A stretch of DNA of 33,886 nt. It comes from an uncultured Lachnospiraceae bacterium. Lineage in GTDB: Bacteria > Bacillota > Clostridia > Lachnospirales > Lachnospiraceae. A model generated the notes under the pieces. The model did not search any database. It saw only the letters and a list, made by a program, of their open reading frames with translations, and was not told the origin of the DNA. Positions 9,967 to 18,129 of the stretch are shown in pieces. How positions within the stretch are numbered: the first letter of the stretch is position 1; each line of letters begins with the position of its first letter. The translations under genes were made by a program, and so were the position numbers. The stretch is from the NCBI GenBank assembly GCA_947178035.1, contig CAMWXA010000003.1:1-33886 (forward strand). The letters run 5' to 3'.

Positions 9967-10941
9967 ATGAAAGAGATTGTTAGTTTGATGGATTATCGTT
10001 CAAGCATCAAAGTAGTAGATGCAACGTTGAGAGATGGCGGGCTGGTGAATGATTTTTATTTTACAGATGAGTTTGTCAGGGCATTGTATGAATCCAATAT
10101 CCGGGCTGGCGTAGATTATATGGAGATGGGGTATAAGGCATCAAAAGAGATGTTTGATGAGAGTAAATTCGGCAAGTGGAAGTTTTGCGACGATGACGAT
10201 ATTCGGGAGATTGTAGGAGACAATGATACAAATCTCAAGATCGCAGTTATGGCAGATGTCGGGAGATGTGATTATAAGAAGGATATCGTCAGCCGATCAG
10301 AGAGTCCGATTGATCTGATTCGTGTTGCGACGTATCTGAATACAATTCCAGCTGCGGCAGACATGATTGAGGATGCCAAGAAAAAGGGTTATGAGGTAAG
10401 CTGTAATATTATGGCAATATCCAGCGGGCAGGAGAGCGACCTGCGCGTGGCGCTTGACATTCTGGGAAAAACTTCTGCAGATGTATTTTATATCGTTGAC
10501 AGCTTTGGTTCCTTGTATCCAGAGCAGATCGCGCGTATTGCGGACACCTATATGGAGTTTGCCAGCAAATATGGGAAACAGCTGGGCATACACGCACACA
10601 ACAACCAGCAGCTTGCATTTGCCAATACCATTGAGGCTGTTGGAGACGGTGTTGACTGGCTTGACGCTACGTACTTTGGCATGGGCAGAGGGGCAGGAAA
10701 CTGTGCGATGGAGCTGCTGCTCGGCTTCCTGCGCAATCCAAAATACAATAATTACTATGTGATTCAGTTTATTGAAAAATACATGAATAAGCTGAAAGAG
10801 GACGGCATTGTATGGGGCTTTGATCTTCAGTACATGATGACTGGACTGCTAAACCAGCATCCGCGGACTGCAATCCAGTTCACGAAGGAAAAGAGAAGAG
10901 ATTACTCTGAATTTTATAAGGAAGTCGTTGCACAGGACTAA
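9967..10941 (+). CDS. HMGL-like (DRE-TIM metallolyase) aldolase-domain protein, 4-hydroxy-2-oxovalerate aldolase-like
   Basis: VVDATLRDGGLVNDF...; GIHAHNNQQLAFANT metal-binding HxH; GMGRGAGNCAMELLLGFL. Confidence 0.8.
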   Translation: MKEIVSLMDYRSSIKVVDATLRDGGLVNDFYFTDEFVRALYESNIRAGVDYMEMGYKASKEMFDESKFGKWKFCDDDDIREIVGDNDTNLKIAVMADVGRCDYKKDIVSRSESPIDLIRVATYLNTIPAAADMIEDAKKKGYEVSCNIMAISSGQESDLRVALDILGKTSADVFYIVDSFGSLYPEQIARIADTYMEFASKYGKQLGIHAHNNQQLAFANTIEAVGDGVDWLDATYFGMGRGAGNCAMELLLGFLRNPKYNNYYVIQFIEKYMNKLKEDGIVWGFDLQYMMTGLLNQHPRTAIQFTKEKRRDYSEFYKEVVAQD

Positions 10942-10954
10942 CCTGTTTTGGACA

Positions 10955-10980
10955 AGCCGCGGTTAACTGCGGCTGTTTCA
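10955..10980 (+). terminator. Hairpin/weak terminator after aldolase gene
   Basis: agccgc-ggttaact-gcggct followed by gtttcattt. Confidence 0.5.
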
Positions 10981-11026
10981 TTTGGCAGTCCATTTCATGA
11001 AATACCAGAAAGGAGAGAGGAACATC

Positions 11027-11758
11027 GTGTCTGGAACAGACAGAAAAAAGGCGCTTGTTACAGGGGCATCAAGGGGAATCGGAAGGGCGGTCGCATCGAT
11101 GCTTGCATCATCAGGGTATGATTTGTATATGACTTGTCACAATAATAGAGAGTTGTTAAACAGTCTGGCAGAGGAACTTCAAGAGCGGTATGGAGTGACA
11201 TGTAATTGTTATGCATTTTCGATTTCTAATGAGGAAAAGGTAATAGCGATGTTTCAGGACATCTCCTATCTTGATGTTCTGATAAACAATGCCGGAATTT
11301 CCTATATAGGGCTTTTGACGGACATGACTTACCAGGAGTGGCACGAGATAATTGATACCAATTTGAGTGCGTGCTTTTTGACATGCAGGTGCGCTGTGCC
11401 GGAAATGGTGAGGCGCCGCCGGGGAAAGATTATCAATATTTCTTCTGTTTGGGGAAATGTCGGCGCGTCGACGGAGGTGGCCTACGCGGCGTCAAAGGGC
11501 GGGGTCAATGCGTTCACCCGCGCACTTGCAAAGGAATTGGGACCTAGTAACATTCAGGTAAATGCGATCGCCTGCGGAGTGATTGACACAGATATGAACA
11601 AATGTTTAGATGCTGCGGATATGAAAATGCTGGTACAGGAAATACCAGCTGACCGGATCGGGCGTCCGGAGGAAGTGGCGGAGCTTGTAAAGGTTTTGTG
11701 CACAGGAAATGAGTACCTGACAGGACAGATTATAACGTTAGATGGAGGTTGGACATGA
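11027..11758 (+). CDS. SDR-family oxidoreductase, FabG/YmfI-like (possible EF-P 5-aminopentanone reductase)
   Basis: KKALVTGASRGIGRAVA..., NNAGISYIGLLTDM, ISSVWGNVGASTEVAYAASKGG (YxxxK), LDGGWT; GTG start with ggagagagg RBS; ORF track starts at 10982. Confidence 0.8.
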   Translation: MSGTDRKKALVTGASRGIGRAVASMLASSGYDLYMTCHNNRELLNSLAEELQERYGVTCNCYAFSISNEEKVIAMFQDISYLDVLINNAGISYIGLLTDMTYQEWHEIIDTNLSACFLTCRCAVPEMVRRRRGKIINISSVWGNVGASTEVAYAASKGGVNAFTRALAKELGPSNIQVNAIACGVIDTDMNKCLDAADMKMLVQEIPADRIGRPEEVAELVKVLCTGNEYLTGQIITLDGGWT

Positions 11759-12687
11759 TGGAGAATAAAATATATGACTTGCTGATAATTGGTTCAGGAC
11801 CAGCGGGAATGGGGGCGGCAGTCTATGCAGTGAGGGCCGGGCTGGAGACTGCAGTTGTTGACAGAAGCCCTGTCAGCGGAGGACAGGTACTAAGTACGTA
11901 TGAGGTGGATAATTATCTGGGGCTTCCAGGATTGAGCGGAGGAGAGCTGTCTGACAGATTCAGGGAGCATACAAACCAGCTTGGCGTGGAGTTTATCACT
12001 GCTGATGTGCAGGGGATTGTGGAGGAACAGACGCGATATACAGTCCAGACAGATAAAGAGAGTCTGACTGCAAAAACAGTTATACTTGCGACGGGAGCCT
12101 CTCATGCCATGCTTGGTGTGCCGGGCGAGAAGGAACTTGCCGGGATGGGCGTATCGTATTGTGCCACCTGTGACGGCGCATTTTATCGAAAAGGTACTGT
12201 CGCAGTTGTTGGCGGCGGCGATGCTGCCGTGGAGGATGCCATTTTTCTTGCTGGTATTTGCCAGAAGGTTTATCTCATACATCGGCGGGATCAACTCAGA
12301 GCAGCAGACAGTCTGCAGAGAAGGCTGTTATCTCTTGAAAATGTTGAGATAATTTGGGACAGCGAGGTAAAAGCGATTTTGGGCAGTGAAGAAGTAGAAG
12401 GCATAGAGCTCTATCATAATAAAAGCGGCGAACGCAGCAGACGAAATGTCAGTGGAGTGTTTGTGGCTGTGGGTGTTATTCCGGCTACAAGTGCTTTTCA
12501 GGGTTTTGTGGAAATGGATGAGAACGGATATATTATAGCAGATGAAACCTGTGTGACATCACGTGAAGGCATATTTGCAGCGGGAGATATCAGGAAAAAG
12601 CCAATGCGTCAAATTATTACGGCAGTAGCAGACGGAGCCAATGCAGTTTATTCGGCACAGGAATTTCTGAATGACAAAAAAAATTGA
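11755..12687 (+). CDS. Thioredoxin reductase-like FAD/NAD(P)-dependent oxidoreductase
   Basis: GSGPAGMGAAVYAVRAGL; CATC redox motif; VVGGGDAAVEDA; GIFAAGDIRKKPMRQIITAVADGANAV; ATGA overlap with SDR stop. Confidence 0.9.
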   Translation: MMENKIYDLLIIGSGPAGMGAAVYAVRAGLETAVVDRSPVSGGQVLSTYEVDNYLGLPGLSGGELSDRFREHTNQLGVEFITADVQGIVEEQTRYTVQTDKESLTAKTVILATGASHAMLGVPGEKELAGMGVSYCATCDGAFYRKGTVAVVGGGDAAVEDAIFLAGICQKVYLIHRRDQLRAADSLQRRLLSLENVEIIWDSEVKAILGSEEVEGIELYHNKSGERSRRNVSGVFVAVGVIPATSAFQGFVEMDENGYIIADETCVTSREGIFAAGDIRKKPMRQIITAVADGANAVYSAQEFLNDKKN

Positions 12688-13010
12688 AAAGTTACGAAAA
12701 TATTTATTAATGCTTAAATAGTCGAAAATGCAATAAATGCAGTCGAAAACAGCAGAAAAGGAAAGAAAAATGCGATAAAATGGCGAAAGTTCACAAATTG
12801 TTTGGTTGAAAAACAGCATTTTTCGTGATGGAAGTGCATTCGTGTGCAAAAAGATAGCTTGACAATTGTGATAGAATGTGATAATTTATTTCATGGATGT
12901 AATAATTCTGTAATAATTATTGCAAATATGAAACATTGTAAGAGAAAGCGAGCTGTTCAGAGCGAATAAGAACAGTTATGATAACATCACATATATCACA
13001 CATTGGAGGA

Positions 13011-14573
13011 ATGAACATGAACAAGTACGGCGTAAAGGCAGCGGCGTGTGCTCTTGTCGGAACACTTTCGCTATCCGGTTACCAGATGACACTTGATGCA
13101 AAGATTCATAATTCATCAGATGTACCTGCAGCAGGGGTTGCAGTTGTGTTGGATGACAGTAGCACAATACAGGATCTTCAGGTGGAGGTTGTTCAGAACA
13201 TAGCGTATCTCGAAAGTGCATCCGGTTTGCAGCCCAATATTGTATTGGCATCCGAAAGAGCAGCAGACGGCAGGAAGGTTTCAGAAGAGTCTGCGCAGAC
13301 ATCCACTGAAATGGCTGAGGAGACTTCGGAAGATGACAGTATAGAAGAAGTACCACAGGAAACAACAGAAGAATCATCAGAACAGACAACATCCAGTGAA
13401 GAAGATTCGGAATCGGACACATCCAGCGAAGAGACAGAAAACACAGAGAGTACAACAGAGGATACAACGGAAGATAATTCCGACGACAGTGATGATTTTC
13501 AGACAAGCGCAGGGTTTTCTGCCACGGACATCTATGATGACCTTGAAGTGGATGCGGAATTAGAGGAGGAGACCGAACTTGAGACTGAGACACAGGAGGA
13601 TGGCCAGGATTTCTCAGGACTTGTCATTGCCAGAGTAACAAACTATGTCAATGTCAGAAGCCTTCCAAGTGAGGAAAGTGAGATTGTCGGAAAGCTGTAT
13701 GATAAGTCTGTCGGTGAATTTATTGAAGAAGAAAATGGCTGGTACAAGATTGTATCAGGAAATTGTACTGGATATGTCAAGGGTGAGTACTGTGTGGTAG
13801 GCGAGGAAGCAGAGGCCCTTGCAAAAGAAGTAGGAACTACATATGCAGTCGTAAATACAACAACCCTTAAAGTTCGGAAGGAGGCAAGCACAGAATCCGC
13901 AGTACTTGGGCTTGTTCCCATTGAGGAAGAACTTATTGTAGTCGAGGAGCTCGATGGATGGGTTAAGATCGCCATCGAAGAAGGTGATGGTTTTGTTTCA
14001 AGAGATTATGTGAATCTGAGAACTGATTTTGTACATGCTGAGTCGAGAGAAGAAGAAGAGATAAGACTTGCCAAGGAGGCAAAGGCACGTGAGGAAGCGA
14101 GAGCTGCTGCAGCGGCGACAGAGGCTGAGAGAGCACAGAGACAAGCAGAAGCACAGGCGCAGCGATCTGAGGCAAATCAGGCAGCAATAGAGGTAGCAAG
14201 AAGTACAGCGGCATCATCAGAAGGAAGTGAGATGGGTAAGGCTGTTATTGACTATGCGACACAGTTTGTGGGAAATCCGTATGTATATGGAGGATCAAGT
14301 CTTACAAATGGTACAGACTGTTCTGGATTTGTTATGAGTGTATATGCCAATTTTGGAGTGAGCCTGCCACATTCTTCTTCGGCATTGAGAAGCCAAGGAT
14401 ATGATGTCGGAGGACTCAGCAATGCACAGCCAGGAGATATTGTGTGCTATTCAGGTCATGTTGGTCTTTATGTCGGCAATGGACAGATCGTTCATGCCAG
14501 CACATCTAAGACTGGAATTATTATTTCCAGTGCATCATATCGAAATGTATTGACAGTGAGAAGAATTTTCTAG
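13011..14573 (+). CDS. Secreted SH3-domain NlpC/P60 cell-wall hydrolase
   Basis: Signal-like N-terminus; Ser/Thr/Glu-rich linker; two SH3_3-like repeats (YVNVRSLPSEESEIVGKL, TLKVRKEASTESAVLGLV); Ala/Glu-rich helix; NlpC/P60 GNPYVYGGSSLTNGTDCSGFV...GDIVCYSGHVGLYVGNGQIVHAS. Confidence 0.9.
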   Translation: MNMNKYGVKAAACALVGTLSLSGYQMTLDAKIHNSSDVPAAGVAVVLDDSSTIQDLQVEVVQNIAYLESASGLQPNIVLASERAADGRKVSEESAQTSTEMAEETSEDDSIEEVPQETTEESSEQTTSSEEDSESDTSSEETENTESTTEDTTEDNSDDSDDFQTSAGFSATDIYDDLEVDAELEEETELETETQEDGQDFSGLVIARVTNYVNVRSLPSEESEIVGKLYDKSVGEFIEEENGWYKIVSGNCTGYVKGEYCVVGEEAEALAKEVGTTYAVVNTTTLKVRKEASTESAVLGLVPIEEELIVVEELDGWVKIAIEEGDGFVSRDYVNLRTDFVHAESREEEEIRLAKEAKAREEARAAAAATEAERAQRQAEAQAQRSEANQAAIEVARSTAASSEGSEMGKAVIDYATQFVGNPYVYGGSSLTNGTDCSGFVMSVYANFGVSLPHSSSALRSQGYDVGGLSNAQPGDIVCYSGHVGLYVGNGQIVHASTSKTGIIISSASYRNVLTVRRIF

Positions 14574-14588
14574 TGTATATCGATTCTA

Positions 14589-14620
14589 AGGTGGATAATA
14601 ATTGTTATCCACCTTTCTAT
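14589..14620 (+). terminator. Terminator after NlpC/P60 gene
   Basis: aggtggataa-taattg-ttatccacct then ttctatattt. Confidence 0.7.
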
Positions 14621-14808
14621 ATTTCCTTATTCATACTCAGACACTTGCAGAGGAAATAGGCCGCGAAGGCGGGCACAGATTGCATGGCGGGCAGGGAAAG
14701 CCGATTTCTGCCTGCGTATCTTCCCGTCCGACTGCTTAGAAAAAAATGCACAAAAAAGTAGGTGGATTTTTTCATGATGCAATTGTCATTTTTTAATACG
14801 TTCACAAG

Positions 14809-14906
14809 TTATCCACACAAAAAAAAGATATAAGCGGCGACAAATAGACTTATGCACCGAGTTATCCACAATATCCACAGATATGAACGGGCTTTCTTGT
14901 GGAAAA
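14809..14906. promoter_or_regulatory. DnaA-box cluster
   Basis: TTATCCACA at 14809-14817 and 14862-14870 (exact consensus); one-mismatch boxes TTATGCACC 14850-14858, ATATCCACA 14871-14879, and TTTTCCACA on the - strand at 14898-14906. Confidence 0.6.
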
Positions 14907-15163
14907 CATAGGGCTGATAAACGAAAAAATGTTTTGTTAAAATACACGAAAATTACATTTTTCAAAAAAATTCATCATAAATGCATTGACATTAGCAGAT
15001 TTTTTAGAGTGCTGAAAAATGTCTAAAAAAATCCAAAGAATTGAAAAATATTTATAATATTTGCCAAAAAATATTGGAAAAAAAATAGGGATATGGTATA
15101 ATCAAAATACAATTAAGGTGACATACTTAATTGCGAAATTAAGTGCGAAGGGATGTGGACAGA

Positions 15164-15697
15164 ATGAAATTTATTATCAGCGGTAAGAACATTGACGTAA
15201 CGCCTGGATTAAGGGCAGCAGTTGAGGACAAAATCGGCAAGCTCGAGAAATATTTCACACCAGAAACGGAGGTACACGCAACATTAAGTGTTGAGAAGGA
15301 GAGGCAGAAGATAGAGGTCACCATTCCTGTGAAAGGAAATATCATTCGTTCAGAGCAGGTGAGCAATGACATGTATGTATCAGTCGACCTTGCAGCAGAG
15401 GTGATTGAGCGGCAGTTAAAGAAATATAAGAATAAGTTTAGGGCGGATCAACAGGCTGGCGCAGCAAGTTTACGGACTGATTTTATAGAAAATGATTATG
15501 CTGTGGATGACGACGAGGTACGGATTGTTCGTACCAAAAAGTTTGATATCAAACCGATGTATGCAGAAGATGCATGTGTTCAGATGGAACTTCTTGGACA
15601 TGATTTCTTTGTATTCTGCAATGCGGAGACGGACGAGGTGAATGTCGTTTATAAGCGTAAAGGAAACACCTATGGTCTGATCGAACCGGAAAACTAA
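15164..15697 (+). CDS. hpf: Ribosome hibernation-promoting factor, long form
   Basis: MKFIISGKNIDVTPGLRAAVEDKIGKLEKYF... and C-terminal IVRTKKFDIKPMYAEDACVQMELLGHDFFVFCNAETDEVNVVYKRKGNTYGLIEP. Confidence 0.95.
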   Translation: MKFIISGKNIDVTPGLRAAVEDKIGKLEKYFTPETEVHATLSVEKERQKIEVTIPVKGNIIRSEQVSNDMYVSVDLAAEVIERQLKKYKNKFRADQQAGAASLRTDFIENDYAVDDDEVRIVRTKKFDIKPMYAEDACVQMELLGHDFFVFCNAETDEVNVVYKRKGNTYGLIEPEN

Positions 15698-15710
15698 ATA
15701 GTAATTGTGG

Positions 15711-15739
15711 ACAGGCACCAGGTAATGGTGCCTGTTTTA
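15711..15739 (+). terminator. Terminator after hpf
   Basis: acaggcacca-ggtaa-tggtgcctgt followed by tttac. Confidence 0.75.
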
Positions 15740-15853
15740 CTGCTATCTGCGTTTCGCCGGCACTGAAGGGCGAAGCGATTGCGTGGTTTGGTAGTTATGA
15801 TTGTGAGCGTGTGTACATATAATGAATAGATAATATATTGATATGGTGATTGT

Positions 15854-16411
15854 GTGAAAAATAAAATAATGACATGCCTCATTTTGATGACGTTTGTGTT
15901 GGCAGCGGGGATTTTTCTGTATGAAAATAAGACTCAGGAGGTCAGCCAGACCCAGGATAACTTTATTAAGTGGGTGGATTTTAATGCATCAAAAGAAGCC
16001 TTAAAAAAGGCCTGTCTTATGGACATAGAATCATATGAGTCGGATGTACATCTTGACTGGATTACACTGCTCGCGTATGCTGCTGTGCGCGGAGGCGGAG
16101 AATTTAACAGCAAATCGACAGGCTATATTGATGAGATCGCAGCAAAGCTTACATCAGGAGAGATAACAGAGGATGCGCTCAGCGAAAAATATCAATACTT
16201 TTCCTACTATTATAAAGCGTACTCCGCGGTGCTTGGAGGGATGCTTGGCGAGTACGAGATCGAGGACGAGAGCGGCACATATCAAAAGAAATACGGTCTG
16301 AAAGCATTTTCGCCGATTGCAGCAGGTTTTTCTTATCAGGATTATGATGATGACTCTGATAAAATAGGACTAAATCAGAAAGCTCTTTTGCACTTCGCCG
16401 GAACGGAATAA
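15854..16411 (+). pseudogene. Probable truncated M23-type peptidase (N-terminal domain only)
   Basis: Signal/TM start then DWITLLAYAAVRGGGEFNSKSTGYIDEIAAKL...YGLKAFSPIAAGFSYQDYDD, which I recognise as the N-terminal region usually followed by an M23 LytM domain; ends without it. Confidence 0.5.
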
Positions 16412-16430
16412 TGGATTTTTTCGCCATTTT

Positions 16431-18104
16431 TCAGACACACTCTAAGATAAGCAGCTGATATCTCTGCAGTTTGATATTACCATTCTGCAGAACAGGATTC
16501 TCATAATTGGACAGCAATACTTTTTTGATTGTTCCCGGTATCGGCAGAATTGTCTCTGTGGATTTTGCGTTGTTGATAACCAAAACGCTCTTATCGTCCA
16601 GCCTGCGCTCGTATCCGATGACACCCGGCTCTGATTCATAGACTGGGGTGAATTCGCCGTAGAGGAACAGTTCCTGAAATTCATCAGATTTTCGGAGGGA
16701 TATCATTTTCTTGTAGAATGCATACAGGGAATCAGGATCTTTTTTCTGTGCGTCATAGTTTATCTGTCTGTAATTGGGATTGACCTGGAACCACGGATCT
16801 GCGCTGGAAAATCCGGCGTATGGCCCGTCGTTCCACTGCATGGGCGTTCTTGCGTGCTCCCGTGTTTTCAGGTTAATCTGTGCGAGTGCTTCGGCCTTGG
16901 TCATTCCGTTTTGGAGATATTCGTCATAATGGATAAAGGTTGAGGGATCTACAAATGCTTCGATGCTTTCTTTTGGGTAGTCCATCATGCCGATCGCTTG
17001 TCCCTGGTAGAGAAATACGATTCCGGGCAGGAAGAAATTGATGCCGCCCACCATGGACCTGCTGTAGAAATCAATCTCCTTTGCCGGAATCAACCGCTCT
17101 ACAATGCGCGGGAGATCATGGTTCTCTAGGAAATTACAGAGAATTCCTTTTCCTTTTATGGTATCCTGCCTTGCAAACAGACGTTTTTTCAGCGCATCAA
17201 TCATTTCCACTGGCTTGTCTTTCCACTCAGCGGAATTGACGTGGAACTTGGCGTGGCAAAAATCAAATATTGTGGAAAAATAACCGTTTTCGCCAATAAA
17301 ATCCGAAAGGACATCAGCCGGAAGATCGTCGTCGACTTCACCGATTGTCATGGCATCATAGCGCTTGAAAGTAGTTTCCTGCAGTTCGCTCAGAAAAGTG
17401 CCAATCCCATCGACATTGCTGAAATAGGGAAAGCCGTTCACGTAACCATCCGCGCCGTCGGAAGGCAGATTCTGGTATGTGAAGTCCTTTTTCAAGTGGC
17501 TGATCGCATCGACGCGAAACCCCCTGATTCCCAGATCGAGCCATCTGTTTACCATGTCATAAATCTGCTGCCGCACAACAGGATTTTCCCAGTTGAGATC
17601 GGGCTGCCATTTCGTGAAGAGATGGAGATAGTAGAGATTGGTATCTTTGATCCACTCCCATGCGCTGCCGCCGAAGATAGAACGCCAGTTGTTGGGCTCC
17701 TTTCCGTCTTTTCCCTCCTGGATGATATAATATTTTCCGTATTCCCCGTCAGGGTCTTCCAGTGCTTTCTGAAACCATGGATGTTCTGAGGAGGTATGGT
17801 TCACGACCAGATCCATGAGGATCTTGATTCCGCGTTCTTCTGCTTTTGCAATCAGTTCCCGGAGATCATCCTTACATCCAAACATGGGATCAATCTCGTC
17901 GTAATCCGAGACATCATATCCGTGATCTTTCATCGGGGATTTGTTGACAGGGCAGAGCCAGATGACATTGATGCCCAGGTCAGCCAGGTCATCCAGATGT
18001 GCCGTGACCCCCTTCAAATCACCGATACCGTCTCCGTTCGTATCCTGAAAGCTCTTGGGGTAGATTTGATACCCGATTGTGTTGTGCCACCATTTCTTTA
18101 ACAT
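16431..18104 (-). CDS. GH13 alpha-glucosidase / oligo-1,6-glucosidase-like
   Basis: WWHNTIGYQIYPKSFQDTNGDGIGDLKGV, LVVNHTSSEHPWF, GFRVDAISHLKK, GEVDDD, NHDLPR. Confidence 0.93.
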   Translation of the reverse strand: MLKKWWHNTIGYQIYPKSFQDTNGDGIGDLKGVTAHLDDLADLGINVIWLCPVNKSPMKDHGYDVSDYDEIDPMFGCKDDLRELIAKAEERGIKILMDLVVNHTSSEHPWFQKALEDPDGEYGKYYIIQEGKDGKEPNNWRSIFGGSAWEWIKDTNLYYLHLFTKWQPDLNWENPVVRQQIYDMVNRWLDLGIRGFRVDAISHLKKDFTYQNLPSDGADGYVNGFPYFSNVDGIGTFLSELQETTFKRYDAMTIGEVDDDLPADVLSDFIGENGYFSTIFDFCHAKFHVNSAEWKDKPVEMIDALKKRLFARQDTIKGKGILCNFLENHDLPRIVERLIPAKEIDFYSRSMVGGINFFLPGIVFLYQGQAIGMMDYPKESIEAFVDPSTFIHYDEYLQNGMTKAEALAQINLKTREHARTPMQWNDGPYAGFSSADPWFQVNPNYRQINYDAQKKDPDSLYAFYKKMISLRKSDEFQELFLYGEFTPVYESEPGVIGYERRLDDKSVLVINNAKSTETILPIPGTIKKVLLSNYENPVLQNGNIKLQRYQLLILECV

Positions 18105-18129
18105 GTTGTGTTCCTCCTCGTTTTGGAAT

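Noticed and set aside
12690-13010. ydaO/c-di-AMP or other riboswitch upstream of the NlpC/P60 gene
   Set aside because: Riboswitches are common before such genes, but I could not recognise the conserved core; only a short ctgttc/gaacag hairpin and a TTGACA-containing candidate promoter are visible.
12976-13593. 205-aa minus-strand ORF opposite the NlpC/P60 gene
   Set aside because: Antisense shadow of the Ser/Glu-rich coding region; proline/serine/leucine-rich low-complexity translation and no RBS.
14809-15110. Calling this the chromosomal oriC outright
   Set aside because: No dnaA, dnaN, rpmH or other origin-linked genes in the window and no whole-genome skew available; reported only as a DnaA-box cluster.
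17241-17789. 182-aa plus-strand ORF opposite the GH13 gene
   Set aside because: Antisense to a well-conserved GH13 coding region; no RBS or domain.
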